Assembly (NCBI GenBank): GCA_016839705.1
Contig: JAEOTR010000003.1
Location: forward strand, 1 to 61,308
Reading direction: 5' to 3'
Length of the DNA: 61,308 bases
DNA from: Promethearchaeota archaeon
GTDB lineage: Archaea > Asgardarchaeota > Lokiarchaeia > Sigyniarchaeales > SOKP01
In this document: in pieces, positions 55,517-61,308 of the stretch
How positions within the stretch are numbered: position 1 is the stretch's first letter
How the letters are laid out: the number at the start of each line of letters is the position of its first letter
The notes under the pieces: model-generated
What the model was told of the DNA's origin: nothing
What the model saw: the letters and a program-made list of their open reading frames with translations, nothing else
Databases searched by the model: none
Program-made: the position numbers and the translations under genes

Positions 55517-57543
55517 TCGCAAATAGCACCTCCGCCAGATACGGCAATTATTTCATCTAACAATTGATCATCACTAAAATTTATTAATTGAATTGCTCCT
55601 GTAGGACATGCCGGCATACACATACCGCACGATTTACATGCAATCTCATTTACAGTTGGTACTCCATTTTCATCAATATCAATAGCTGCTGGAGCGCATA
55701 TGGTTTTACAAAGTCCACAATTTACACATAAATCATAATCGATTGAAGGCACTAACATTTCTTTTTCAATGTAACCCTTAACTAAGGGGGCAGCAGCTAA
55801 CGCAGCAGCACTTCCAGCATGAGCTACGGTTTCAGAGATGTCTTTAGGCCCTTGAATTGTACCTGCAAGAAAAACTCCTCCCTTACTACTTAACGTAGGA
55901 TTCATCTTGATATGGAATTCTTTTAAGAAACCTTCTTTTGATCGTAATATATGAAGCTTAGAGCCAAGTGGACCAATTCCTTCTGGAGGAACCATAGCCG
56001 CAGAAAGTACTACTAAATCCGCCTTCAGTTGTAAAGGAGTTTGAGTTAGCGTATCTTCAACAATGACATTTAATTCACCCGAAATTGGGTCTTTAACGAT
56101 TTCTGATGGTCTTCCGCGTATAAATCTGACTCCAATTTCTTGGGCCGATTTATATAATTCTTCAAAGTTTAATCCAGGTGTTCTTACATCAATATAACAA
56201 ATCGAAACATCAGTTTCAGGATACATTTCTTTAATAATTCTCGCATTTTTGATTCCGAATTTACAACATACACCCGTACAATATTTATTCCCGACTTGGT
56301 CGTTTCTACTTCCTACGCATTGAATCATAACAACACTCTTAGGAATTTTCCCATCAGATGGTCGTAATACTTGACTATTAGTCAACGAAGTTGGTGATAA
56401 CATCCGCTCTAGTTTTAATTGGGTAATAACATCTTCATACCCTTCTTGATTGTAATGATACGGTTCAATTTCACTCGGATCATATTCATCAAATCCAGCA
56501 GCAACTATGATTGAGCCAACTTTTACGGTTTTTGTCTCCGCTTCCATAGAAAAATCGATTGCTTGAACAGGACAAATGTTAATACATGTATTACATTCAA
56601 TGCAATTTTTTTTATCTCTCACGTATGTCGCTGGTATCGCTTGAGGATAAGCCTTATAAATAGCATTCCTCATCGACATCCCCTTATCCCATTCGCTTGG
56701 TACTTCTACAGGACAGTGGGCTGCGCATTCTCCACAAGACGTACAATTATCTTTCACGTATCTTGGTTTTATTTCAATTTCAACTTCAAAATTGCCTAAT
56801 GAACCATCTACAGTCTTAATTTGAGCGTTGGTATAAAGTTCTATTAACGGGTGGTTCGCAACTCCATTTGTTAGTGGTGAAATTGAACACTGTGGACATT
56901 CTAAAGTTGGGAATGTTTTATTTAATCGAGTCATATGTCCTCCTATAGTAGAATTTTTTTCTACTAAAACTACAGGAATTCCTAATTCTGCCATGTCATA
57001 AGCTGATCTAAGACCAGCGATTCCAGCTCCGATAACCAATGCTTTTTTAGTCGTGGGTACTCTTCTCGTTTCAACATCTTCTAATTTTCTCGATCTATTT
57101 ACCCCAGCTTCAACTAATCTCATGGCTTTTTCAGTTGCTTTTTCTTTTTCTTTTTGATGAACCCAACTATCGTATTCTCTCACATTAACTTGCTGATGAC
57201 GATGTTTGTTCAATCCAACTTCTTCAATAGCTTTAGCAAAAGTCCTTCCATGTTGATTTTTTGAGCATGACGCAACCACTGTTCTATTAACTCCCAATTC
57301 TTCAATTGAATCTTTAACCATCTGTACTCCCGGTTTGGAACACATAAACATATAATGCTCAGCCTTTACCACGTTTGGTAATGTTGAAGCATAGTCCGCA
57401 ACTTTAGCAACGTCCACAGTGCCGGCAATGTTATGTCCACAGTGACACACGAATACTCCTATTCGTGGTTCTTCGTCTTCTCCAGTCTCAACCTTTTCCC
57501 CTAAACGTTCGGTTTCCTTAACTTTTCCTTCTTTTACAGTCAA
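55513..57543 (-). CDS. hdrA: Heterodisulfide-reductase subunit A, FAD electron-bifurcating
   Basis: HdrA holds the bifurcating FAD and several [4Fe-4S] clusters. Visible: GVFVCHCGHNIAGTVD (N-terminal cluster), GAGIAGLRSAYDMAELG (FAD), CPQCSISPLTNG, CTSCGECAAHCPVEVP, CIECNTCINICPVQA, and C-terminal CVNCGLCKTICAPAAI plus CKSCGMCMPACPTGAI. I place the start at TTG 57543 because GGAGG (57553-57557) lies nine bases upstream and hdrB ends immediately before. The frame extends to an ATG at 57585 inside hdrB. In methanogens HdrA bifurcates electrons from hydrogen or formate; here the donor is unknown. Confidence 0.93.
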   Translation of the reverse strand: MTVKEGKVKETERLGEKVETGEDEEPRIGVFVCHCGHNIAGTVDVAKVADYASTLPNVVKAEHYMFMCSKPGVQMVKDSIEELGVNRTVVASCSKNQHGRTFAKAIEEVGLNKHRHQQVNVREYDSWVHQKEKEKATEKAMRLVEAGVNRSRKLEDVETRRVPTTKKALVIGAGIAGLRSAYDMAELGIPVVLVEKNSTIGGHMTRLNKTFPTLECPQCSISPLTNGVANHPLIELYTNAQIKTVDGSLGNFEVEIEIKPRYVKDNCTSCGECAAHCPVEVPSEWDKGMSMRNAIYKAYPQAIPATYVRDKKNCIECNTCINICPVQAIDFSMEAETKTVKVGSIIVAAGFDEYDPSEIEPYHYNQEGYEDVITQLKLERMLSPTSLTNSQVLRPSDGKIPKSVVMIQCVGSRNDQVGNKYCTGVCCKFGIKNARIIKEMYPETDVSICYIDVRTPGLNFEELYKSAQEIGVRFIRGRPSEIVKDPISGELNVIVEDTLTQTPLQLKADLVVLSAAMVPPEGIGPLGSKLHILRSKEGFLKEFHIKMNPTLSSKGGVFLAGTIQGPKDISETVAHAGSAAALAAAPLVKGYIEKEMLVPSIDYDLCVNCGLCKTICAPAAIDIDENGVPTVNEIACKSCGMCMPACPTGAIQLINFSDDQLLDEIIAVSGGGAICE

Positions 57544-57544
57544 G

Positions 57545-58462
57545 TTAAATTGCCTCCTCTTCTTTTTGTACTTCTTCTCCCCCAAAAATATACTCCTTAC
57601 CCATTAATTGGTATTGAAGACCAACAAACTCTTGATCCATACCCATACAATAAGCAGTAAGTTGAGAGAGATGAATAACTGGATAATCATAATTACATTC
57701 TTTATTTTTATTTAGATAATCCTGACCCGTCTCATATTGTAAATGACAAAATGGACAGATGTCAAGTATAAAGTCAGGTTTCACTTCATCAATATTCTTC
57801 ATCTTTTCTCCGAAAATCGTCATACTTGCAGTTCCATCGTATGCTTTTACTCCTCCACCAGCACCGCAACATGTAAGTTGCTCTTTGAACCTAACAGATT
57901 CAATACCTAATGCTTCCACGAATTCTTCTATGATTGTTGGCCCTTCAGAACTTTCAATTTCTCTAATCCTCGTAGGCTTTAAGAAATGACATCCATAATG
58001 TATCGCTGCTTTTGCATTTAATTTTCTGACTAATAAGTCTTCTATTCCCCATGGTCCAACTTCATAACCTAATACTTCAGCTACATGTCTTACATCAATT
58101 GTTCCTTTAAATTCATAATCTCCGATTAGTTTCAATCTTTCATTGACCATTTCTCGATGCTCTTCATTTCCCTTTAAGTATTTGTTGACTTCTTGAAGTG
58201 TACCAAAGCATCCATTACATACTGTTAGTATATCTGCATCTAATTGTTCTGCTATACATAAATTTCTTGCAGCTGAAACCATCCAATCAACCTTGTTAAA
58301 AGATCGAAAGACTCCCGGAGCTGGACAACATGTTGCCCTTTCCATGTCTAGAAGGTCATAACCTAACTTATCCATAACATATTTAGTTGCTTTCTCTATT
58401 GCTGGATACCGATTTGGCATCAGACATCCCAGAAAGAAAGCAAATGTATTATCTTTTACCAT
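57545..58462 (-). CDS. hdrB: Heterodisulfide-reductase subunit B
   Basis: The 305-residue HdrB-type protein has two CCG-type cysteine motifs: ATCCPAPGVFRS and LTCCGAGGGVKAYD, with matching upstream Cys (CNGC, YGCHFL) that form the noncubane [4Fe-4S] clusters reducing disulfides. Its true substrate here is undetermined (CoM-S-S-CoB is unlikely outside methanogens). GGAGG precedes the ATG. The next gene hdrA follows within one base. Confidence 0.93.
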   Translation of the reverse strand: MVKDNTFAFFLGCLMPNRYPAIEKATKYVMDKLGYDLLDMERATCCPAPGVFRSFNKVDWMVSAARNLCIAEQLDADILTVCNGCFGTLQEVNKYLKGNEEHREMVNERLKLIGDYEFKGTIDVRHVAEVLGYEVGPWGIEDLLVRKLNAKAAIHYGCHFLKPTRIREIESSEGPTIIEEFVEALGIESVRFKEQLTCCGAGGGVKAYDGTASMTIFGEKMKNIDEVKPDFILDICPFCHLQYETGQDYLNKNKECNYDYPVIHLSQLTAYCMGMDQEFVGLQYQLMGKEYIFGGEEVQKEEEAI

Positions 58463-58474
58463 AATAATTTCCTC

Positions 58475-59017
58475 CTACTTTTCCTCTTCCTCCTCTTCAG
58501 GAGGTAAATCAAAAAAATTCTTTTTTATTTTATCTAAATCATTATCTTCTTCCTCCTTATACTTAAACATTGTAGGAGGAAGTTCGTCTAAACCTAATTC
58601 AACTCTTCGTTTTCTTACTTCGTCATTTATGGGTACCGCATGACCAAAATTCTTTAGATACCCAACAACGGCTCTATGATTTTTCGAAATATTGCCTAAT
58701 TTTGTAGCATAATTTCTGAGCTCCATTATCACATCAGTTGGCCGAACATCCCTCGGACATCGTTCATAACATTGATAACATGTAGTACAAAGCCAGATAT
58801 CAGGATCTTTTAATACTGATAAATCTCCCAAGACAACTTTTCTAATAATCGATCGAGTTTTTAAGGCAGTCCATCTACCACTTTCGCAACTTGCCGTACA
58901 TGTCCCGCATTGAATGCACTGCCAGATATTAGATTTTCTCTCAATATTCTTAAAAAATTCTTTATCAAAATCTTCGTCTGTCTTAAATTCCCTTGCCTCT
59001 TCTTTTACATCAGACGT
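58475..59017 (-). CDS. hdrC: Heterodisulfide-reductase subunit C with an irregular start
   Basis: The open frame encodes both HdrC clusters: CIQCGTCTASC (first) and CTTCYQCYERCP (second), about 180 residues, the family's usual length. No ATG, GTG or TTG lies ahead of the first cluster. The frame opens after TAA (59018-59020) with ACG at 59017, five bases after GGTGAT (59023-59028). The TTG at 58831 would remove the first cluster. Alternatives are a +1 frameshift from ATG 59024, which reaches TGA after four codons, or a one-base assembly error. HdrC passes electrons between HdrA and HdrB. Confidence 0.85.
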   Translation of the reverse strand, partial: TSDVKEEAREFKTDEDFDKEFFKNIERKSNIWQCIQCGTCTASCESGRWTALKTRSIIRKVVLGDLSVLKDPDIWLCTTCYQCYERCPRDVRPTDVIMELRNYATKLGNISKNHRAVVGYLKNFGHAVPINDEVRKRRVELGLDELPPTMFKYKEEEDNDLDKIKKNFFDLPPEEEEEEK

Positions 59018-59076
59018 TTATCATCACCTTTGCTTGAAATTAAAAAAAAAAAAATTGTGTTTATTAGTTATTTATT

Positions 59077-59508
59077 TTATAGTGAGACTATTCTTCCGCC
59101 TTCACTCATTTCTAAAAACGATGCGGCACCAACAGGGTCTTCGGCTTCTTCGATTATATCTTTATGTTTAATTCCCATTAATTGCATGGTCATTTCACAT
59201 GGATATAACTTCATATTGCCATTTTCAATTGCTTCCTTAATTAAACCCCATGGATCTTCAATTCCAAATTTCTTTAGCCTTTTGGTAAACATTTTCGCTG
59301 CCATACCCTTCATTGGGAAAGGCATTCCAGCAACCTTTGGTTTTTTACCTTTTTTCAAAAGCTCTAAACCCCAAAAAGTAAAGAAAAAGTTCATTTTCAT
59401 ATCCATAGCGTCTCCCGTTGTACCAAGGATCATCATCATTGCGAATTTTTCGAATGACTTATCCTTAACAATAAAATTTATTGTTCCGTTTCCATTATTT
59501 TCAGCCAT
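59077..59508 (-). CDS. DsrE2-family sulfurtransferase
   Basis: The 143-residue product matches the DsrE2 family: a hydrophobic MMMILGTTGDAMDMKMNFFFTFWGLELL segment, a Met-rich loop (PFPMKGMAAKMF), and the conserved C104 in YPCEMTMQLMGI. DsrE2 proteins are predicted to bind persulfide sulfur. ATG 59508 follows GGTGG by five bases; the upstream GTG 59517 lies inside that site. It precedes hdrC, with a 60-base gap before the likely hdrC start. Confidence 0.85.
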   Translation of the reverse strand: MAENNGNGTINFIVKDKSFEKFAMMMILGTTGDAMDMKMNFFFTFWGLELLKKGKKPKVAGMPFPMKGMAAKMFTKRLKKFGIEDPWGLIKEAIENGNMKLYPCEMTMQLMGIKHKDIIEEAEDPVGAASFLEMSEGGRIVSL

Positions 59509-59614
59509 ACTTTCCACCTTTTTTCGAAAATTTGGTTTTTTATTTTATTTTATTATTTTTTTCTATTTTTGACGTCAAAAAATTGACCATTATTTTTTTA
59601 AAATTTTTGTTAAC

Positions 59615-59956
59615 CTACATCCACGATATAACTTTTGGGGTATTGTCGATAATATCTATAAGATCATCGTATTCTATTGATTCCACCTTCTTATGAATAA
59701 ATTCTGGTCTAATTCCGCGTGAGATAATATCTCCAATCATCGCAAATACAACAATATCTAAATTAAGGAGCTCTTCCATCAGTTTTGGTATTGTTCCCAT
59801 TGTTGATATTCCTATTACTCCATCCTGAATTAAAACTAACCCAAGTTTCGTGTCTTTTTTGAGTTGACTTTTTAAAATTGGTAATAATCTTCTTAGATGA
59901 TTCCCTGTCATTTCACTAAATCCAAATAAGTATATTACATCAAGTTTGTCTGCCAT
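59615..59956 (-). CDS. DsrH/TusB-like protein lacking cysteine
   Basis: The 113-residue protein has the DsrE/F/H fold pattern (LDVIYLFGFSEMTGNHLRRLL ... GLVLIQDGVIGIS) and ends IDNTPKVISWM, as DsrH/TusB members do. It has no Cys at all, so it cannot carry sulfur itself and may be a structural partner in a DsrEFH-like trimer. GGAGG lies eight bases before ATG. Confidence 0.78.
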   Translation of the reverse strand: MADKLDVIYLFGFSEMTGNHLRRLLPILKSQLKKDTKLGLVLIQDGVIGISTMGTIPKLMEELLNLDIVVFAMIGDIISRGIRPEFIHKKVESIEYDDLIDIIDNTPKVISWM

Positions 59957-59971
59957 TTTTTTTATCCTCCA

Positions 59972-60340
59972 TTAATATCTAAAAGTTGTATCTGCATTTT
60001 CTATTAAATCCGTTAATTCGTCGTAATTAATGACTTTCAAATTCTCATATTCCACTAAATCATCCTTCGTCATACCCGCATCTTTTAATGCAGATTCGAT
60101 AATATACACCTCTAAATCAGACAAATCCGCAATTTCCAACACTTCATCCAATGAATCCATTCCCACTGTTTCCGGATTACAACTCTTATTAAATAAATAT
60201 ACCGCATTACCCGTAAGTACGATTTTACAATCTATATGTTCTCCTAATGCTGTAAATCCAGATCCAATTCGAATTGCTTCAATTGCCGAATTTTTCCCAA
60301 TTGGGGATTGATCACTTATAATCACTACAGATTCTATCAT
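59972..60340 (-). CDS. DsrF/TusC-like sulfurtransferase subunit
   Basis: A 122-residue DsrE-fold protein with KNSAIEAIRIGSGFTALGEHID and conserved Cys C38 and C54 (NKSCNPETVG). The position between a DsrE-like and a DsrH-like gene supports the DsrF/TusC assignment. In purple sulfur bacteria and in tRNA thiolation, DsrEFH/TusBCD complexes relay sulfur to TusA-type carriers. GGTGG lies about 10 bases upstream. Confidence 0.82.
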   Translation of the reverse strand: MIESVVIISDQSPIGKNSAIEAIRIGSGFTALGEHIDCKIVLTGNAVYLFNKSCNPETVGMDSLDEVLEIADLSDLEVYIIESALKDAGMTKDDLVEYENLKVINYDELTDLIENADTTFRY

Positions 60341-60346
60341 AGTTTT

Positions 60347-60715
60347 TTAACCACCTGCTCCAAACACAATCATTTTATCAGCATTTATTGCCCAATTTGA
60401 AAAATCTCCTAATCCTTCCTCAGTTGCCCCTTCAATGAATTCTTGTTCTTTTAAACCTGTTATACTCACCCATGTACTACAACCTGCAACTGGAATATTG
60501 TTTTCAGTGCTAAATTTCTCAATTTTCTCAGGTATATTTCTTATCGAAGTTCCACAACTAATCTCTTTCTTTAGATTGTAGACACCAGTTCCGAAGAAAA
60601 ATATTCCACCTATTTCATTCCCCTTTCGAAGTACTGCTTTTCCCATTTCTACCAAAGTATCAACAGCTTGGTACTTGTAAGGTTCAGTGCTAATAAAAAA
60701 TACATATTTAGCCAT
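60347..60715 (-). CDS. DsrE/TusD-like sulfurtransferase
   Basis: The 122-residue DsrE family protein starts KYVFFISTEPYKYQ with the fold's first strand, and C79 in NIPVAGCSTWVSITGL sits at the sulfur-binding position. C54 is a second Cys. I place the start at ATG 60715; the frame extends further but would overlap tusA. It follows tusA by 28 bases and precedes dsrF-like by seven. It is likely the active sulfur-carrying subunit of a DsrEFH-type complex. Confidence 0.86.
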   Translation of the reverse strand: MAKYVFFISTEPYKYQAVDTLVEMGKAVLRKGNEIGGIFFFGTGVYNLKKEISCGTSIRNIPEKIEKFSTENNIPVAGCSTWVSITGLKEQEFIEGATEEGLGDFSNWAINADKMIVFGAGG

Positions 60716-60743
60716 AGTTTTACTTAACTCCGTGTTATATGTT

Positions 60744-60968
60744 TTAACCCTTCTTAATAACAAAAATTAAATTGCCGTTATCTTCCCTAAGCTCAACTAA
60801 TTCATTCCCAGTTTTATTCAACATTGCAGGAATATCTTTTTTAGCTCCAATGTCATCAACAACTACTTCGATAACTTGCCCCGAAGTGAAGTTTTTCAAC
60901 TCTTTCTTCGTTTTCAATACCGGCATTGGACATCTCAAGCCAGTAAAATCAAATGTTTTTTCAACCAT
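60744..60968 (-). CDS. tusA: TusA-family sulfur carrier, operon proximal copy
   Basis: A 74-residue TusA/SirA protein with FTGLRCPMPVLKTKKELKNF; C13 in the CP-x-P motif receives persulfide. It is the first gene of the Tus/Dsr/Hdr operon. I choose ATG 60968 because AAGG lies about nine bases before it; a TTG three codons upstream is possible. The sequence differs from the distal TusA (one Cys rather than two near the N-terminus), so they may have separate partners. Confidence 0.92.
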   Translation of the reverse strand: MVEKTFDFTGLRCPMPVLKTKKELKNFTSGQVIEVVVDDIGAKKDIPAMLNKTGNELVELREDNGNLIFVIKKG

Positions 60969-61071
60969 TTTATTCAACCTTTTTAGTTTTTTTTTCTAGT
61001 TTTTTGAATTTAATATTAAATTAAATTACAAATTGAAACTCTTTATAGATAAAAAATATAAAATAGTATTT

Positions 61072-61083
61072 AAACTATAGTTT
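61072..61083. promoter_or_regulatory. Palindrome AAACTATAGTTT
   Basis: A perfect 12-bp palindrome upstream of the tusA-dsr-hdr operon. The overlapping TATAGTT ... AACTATA (61076-61094) forms a second inverted repeat with a five-base spacer. Likely operator or part of a promoter; no factor identified. Confidence 0.4.
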
Positions 61084-61091
61084 TTTTAACT

Positions 61092-61108
61092 ATAAACGAT
61101 TCGTTTAT
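61092..61108. promoter_or_regulatory. Palindrome ATAAACGA-T-TCGTTTAT
   Basis: A perfect inverted repeat of 8-bp arms around one base. It lies in the divergent spacer between the tusA operon start and a plus-strand gene at the window edge. The CG core is rare in this AT-rich region. Candidate operator. Confidence 0.45.
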
Positions 61109-61118
61109 TAAACAAATA

Positions 61119-61146
61119 TCACTATTAAAGAATAAGTCAATAGTGA
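61119..61146. promoter_or_regulatory. Inverted repeat TCACTATT-N12-AATAGTGA
   Basis: A perfect 8-bp inverted repeat with a 12-base spacer, 10 bases from the preceding palindrome. Together they make three dyads in 75 bases. Candidate operator for a dimeric regulator. The spacer downstream to 61276 is AT-rich with TATA-like runs for a plus-strand promoter. Confidence 0.4.
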
Positions 61147-61276
61147 AAAAAGTTATATATTAAGCTTTCATTATAAAAAGTATAAAAGATGATTTTTCAT
61201 TGGTATCTTCGATACTGATATATTATAAATTGAGTAAATATAACTTATATAACCAAAAAAAAGAAGTGAGTTTCCA

Positions 61277-61308
61277 GTGTTAGAAGATGGAATTGTTGAT
61301 GAAACAGA
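61277..61308 (+). CDS. Start of a plus-strand gene cut by the window edge
   Basis: A GTG codon six bases after GTGAG opens a frame (MLEDGIVDET) that runs off the window end. The upstream TATA-like CTTATATAACC at about 61246 is well placed. Too short to assign a function. Confidence 0.35.
   Translation, partial: MLEDGIVDET

Noticed and set aside
59010..59012. TGA in the hdrC leader read as selenocysteine
   Set aside because: In that frame another stop follows soon after, and no insertion signal is evident; a frameshift or non-AUG start explains it better.
58910..59572. 220-residue plus-strand open frame
   Set aside because: It is antisense to dsrE2 and the hdrC 5' end, whose minus-strand products have clear family motifs.
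51098..60968. Sulfur-oxidising sHdr-type cluster (hdrC1B1AhyphC2B2)
   Set aside because: Only one hdrB and one hdrC are present, no lipoate-binding protein is seen, and MvhD and FrhB/GltD subunits indicate a methanogen-like bifurcating complex.

Overview
The window is AT-rich and gene-dense and reads as archaeal, most likely an Asgard archaeon of the Lokiarchaeia (Promethearchaeati) type. Supporting signs are two Roadblock/LC7 proteins, an AN1 zinc finger protein, a B-box-like membrane protein, a VWA protein with two C4HC3 zinc fingers, a TPR protein with a longin-like tail, very large N-glycosylation-rich surface proteins, TIR proteins, a HdrABC/MvhD electron-transfer operon and an archaeal MetG with a fused tRNA-binding domain. 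The taxon is inferred from gene content; there is no rRNA in the window. No tRNA, rRNA, insertion sequence, CRISPR array or phage gene was recognised.

Layout. 1-3.1 kb: two mini-ORFs, a bactofilin-like cytoskeletal protein, a coiled-coil/ribbon-helix-helix protein and an M29 aminopeptidase. 3.2-8.7 kb: four tandem MFS exporters plus the decayed 5' stub of a fifth. 8.7-14.5 kb, minus strand: MBL-fold hydrolase, AN1 protein, glycyl radical enzyme, membrane protein and membrane-anchored alpha/beta hydrolase. 14.6-24.6 kb: B-box-like protein, hotdog thioesterase, and a TIR locus holding a membrane TIR protein, a cupin, an APC amino-acid permease and an 1830-residue single-pass receptor. That receptor has oligopeptide-binding, beta-helix, branched-chain-amino-acid-type binding and Ig-like modules outside the cell and a TIR domain inside. 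24.7-31.7 kb: radical SAM activase and PfkB kinase, a secreted protein, a small winged-helix protein, duplicated MBL hydrolases, an AlkZ-like protein and two Roadblock proteins, one of which has no standard start codon. 31.7-50.9 kb: giant surface protein, M20 peptidase, VWA/zinc-finger protein, metG, several proteins of unknown function, an AAA ATPase, HEAT and TPR proteins, a double-domain Fe-S flavoprotein and an acyltransferase.

51.1-61.0 kb, minus strand, is one compact operon: tusA, dsrE-like, dsrF-like, dsrH-like, dsrE2, hdrC, hdrB, hdrA, mvhD, a hydrogenase small-subunit-like gene, a FrhB/GltD chimera and a second tusA. No hydrogenase large subunit and no DsrAB is present. The arrangement suggests that persulfide sulfur carried by TusA/DsrE proteins is coupled to an HdrABC flavin-bifurcating complex whose electron partner is a NAD(P)H- or F420-type flavoprotein rather than H2. 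A cluster of inverted repeats lies just upstream of this operon.

The strongest candidates for undescribed biology are the Toll-like receptor architecture at 19.1-24.6 kb, the hydrogenase-free Tus/Dsr/Hdr operon and its GltD-inside-FrhB enzyme, and a small set of genes whose reading frames lack a usable AUG/GUG/UUG start but sit behind a good Shine-Dalgarno sequence.
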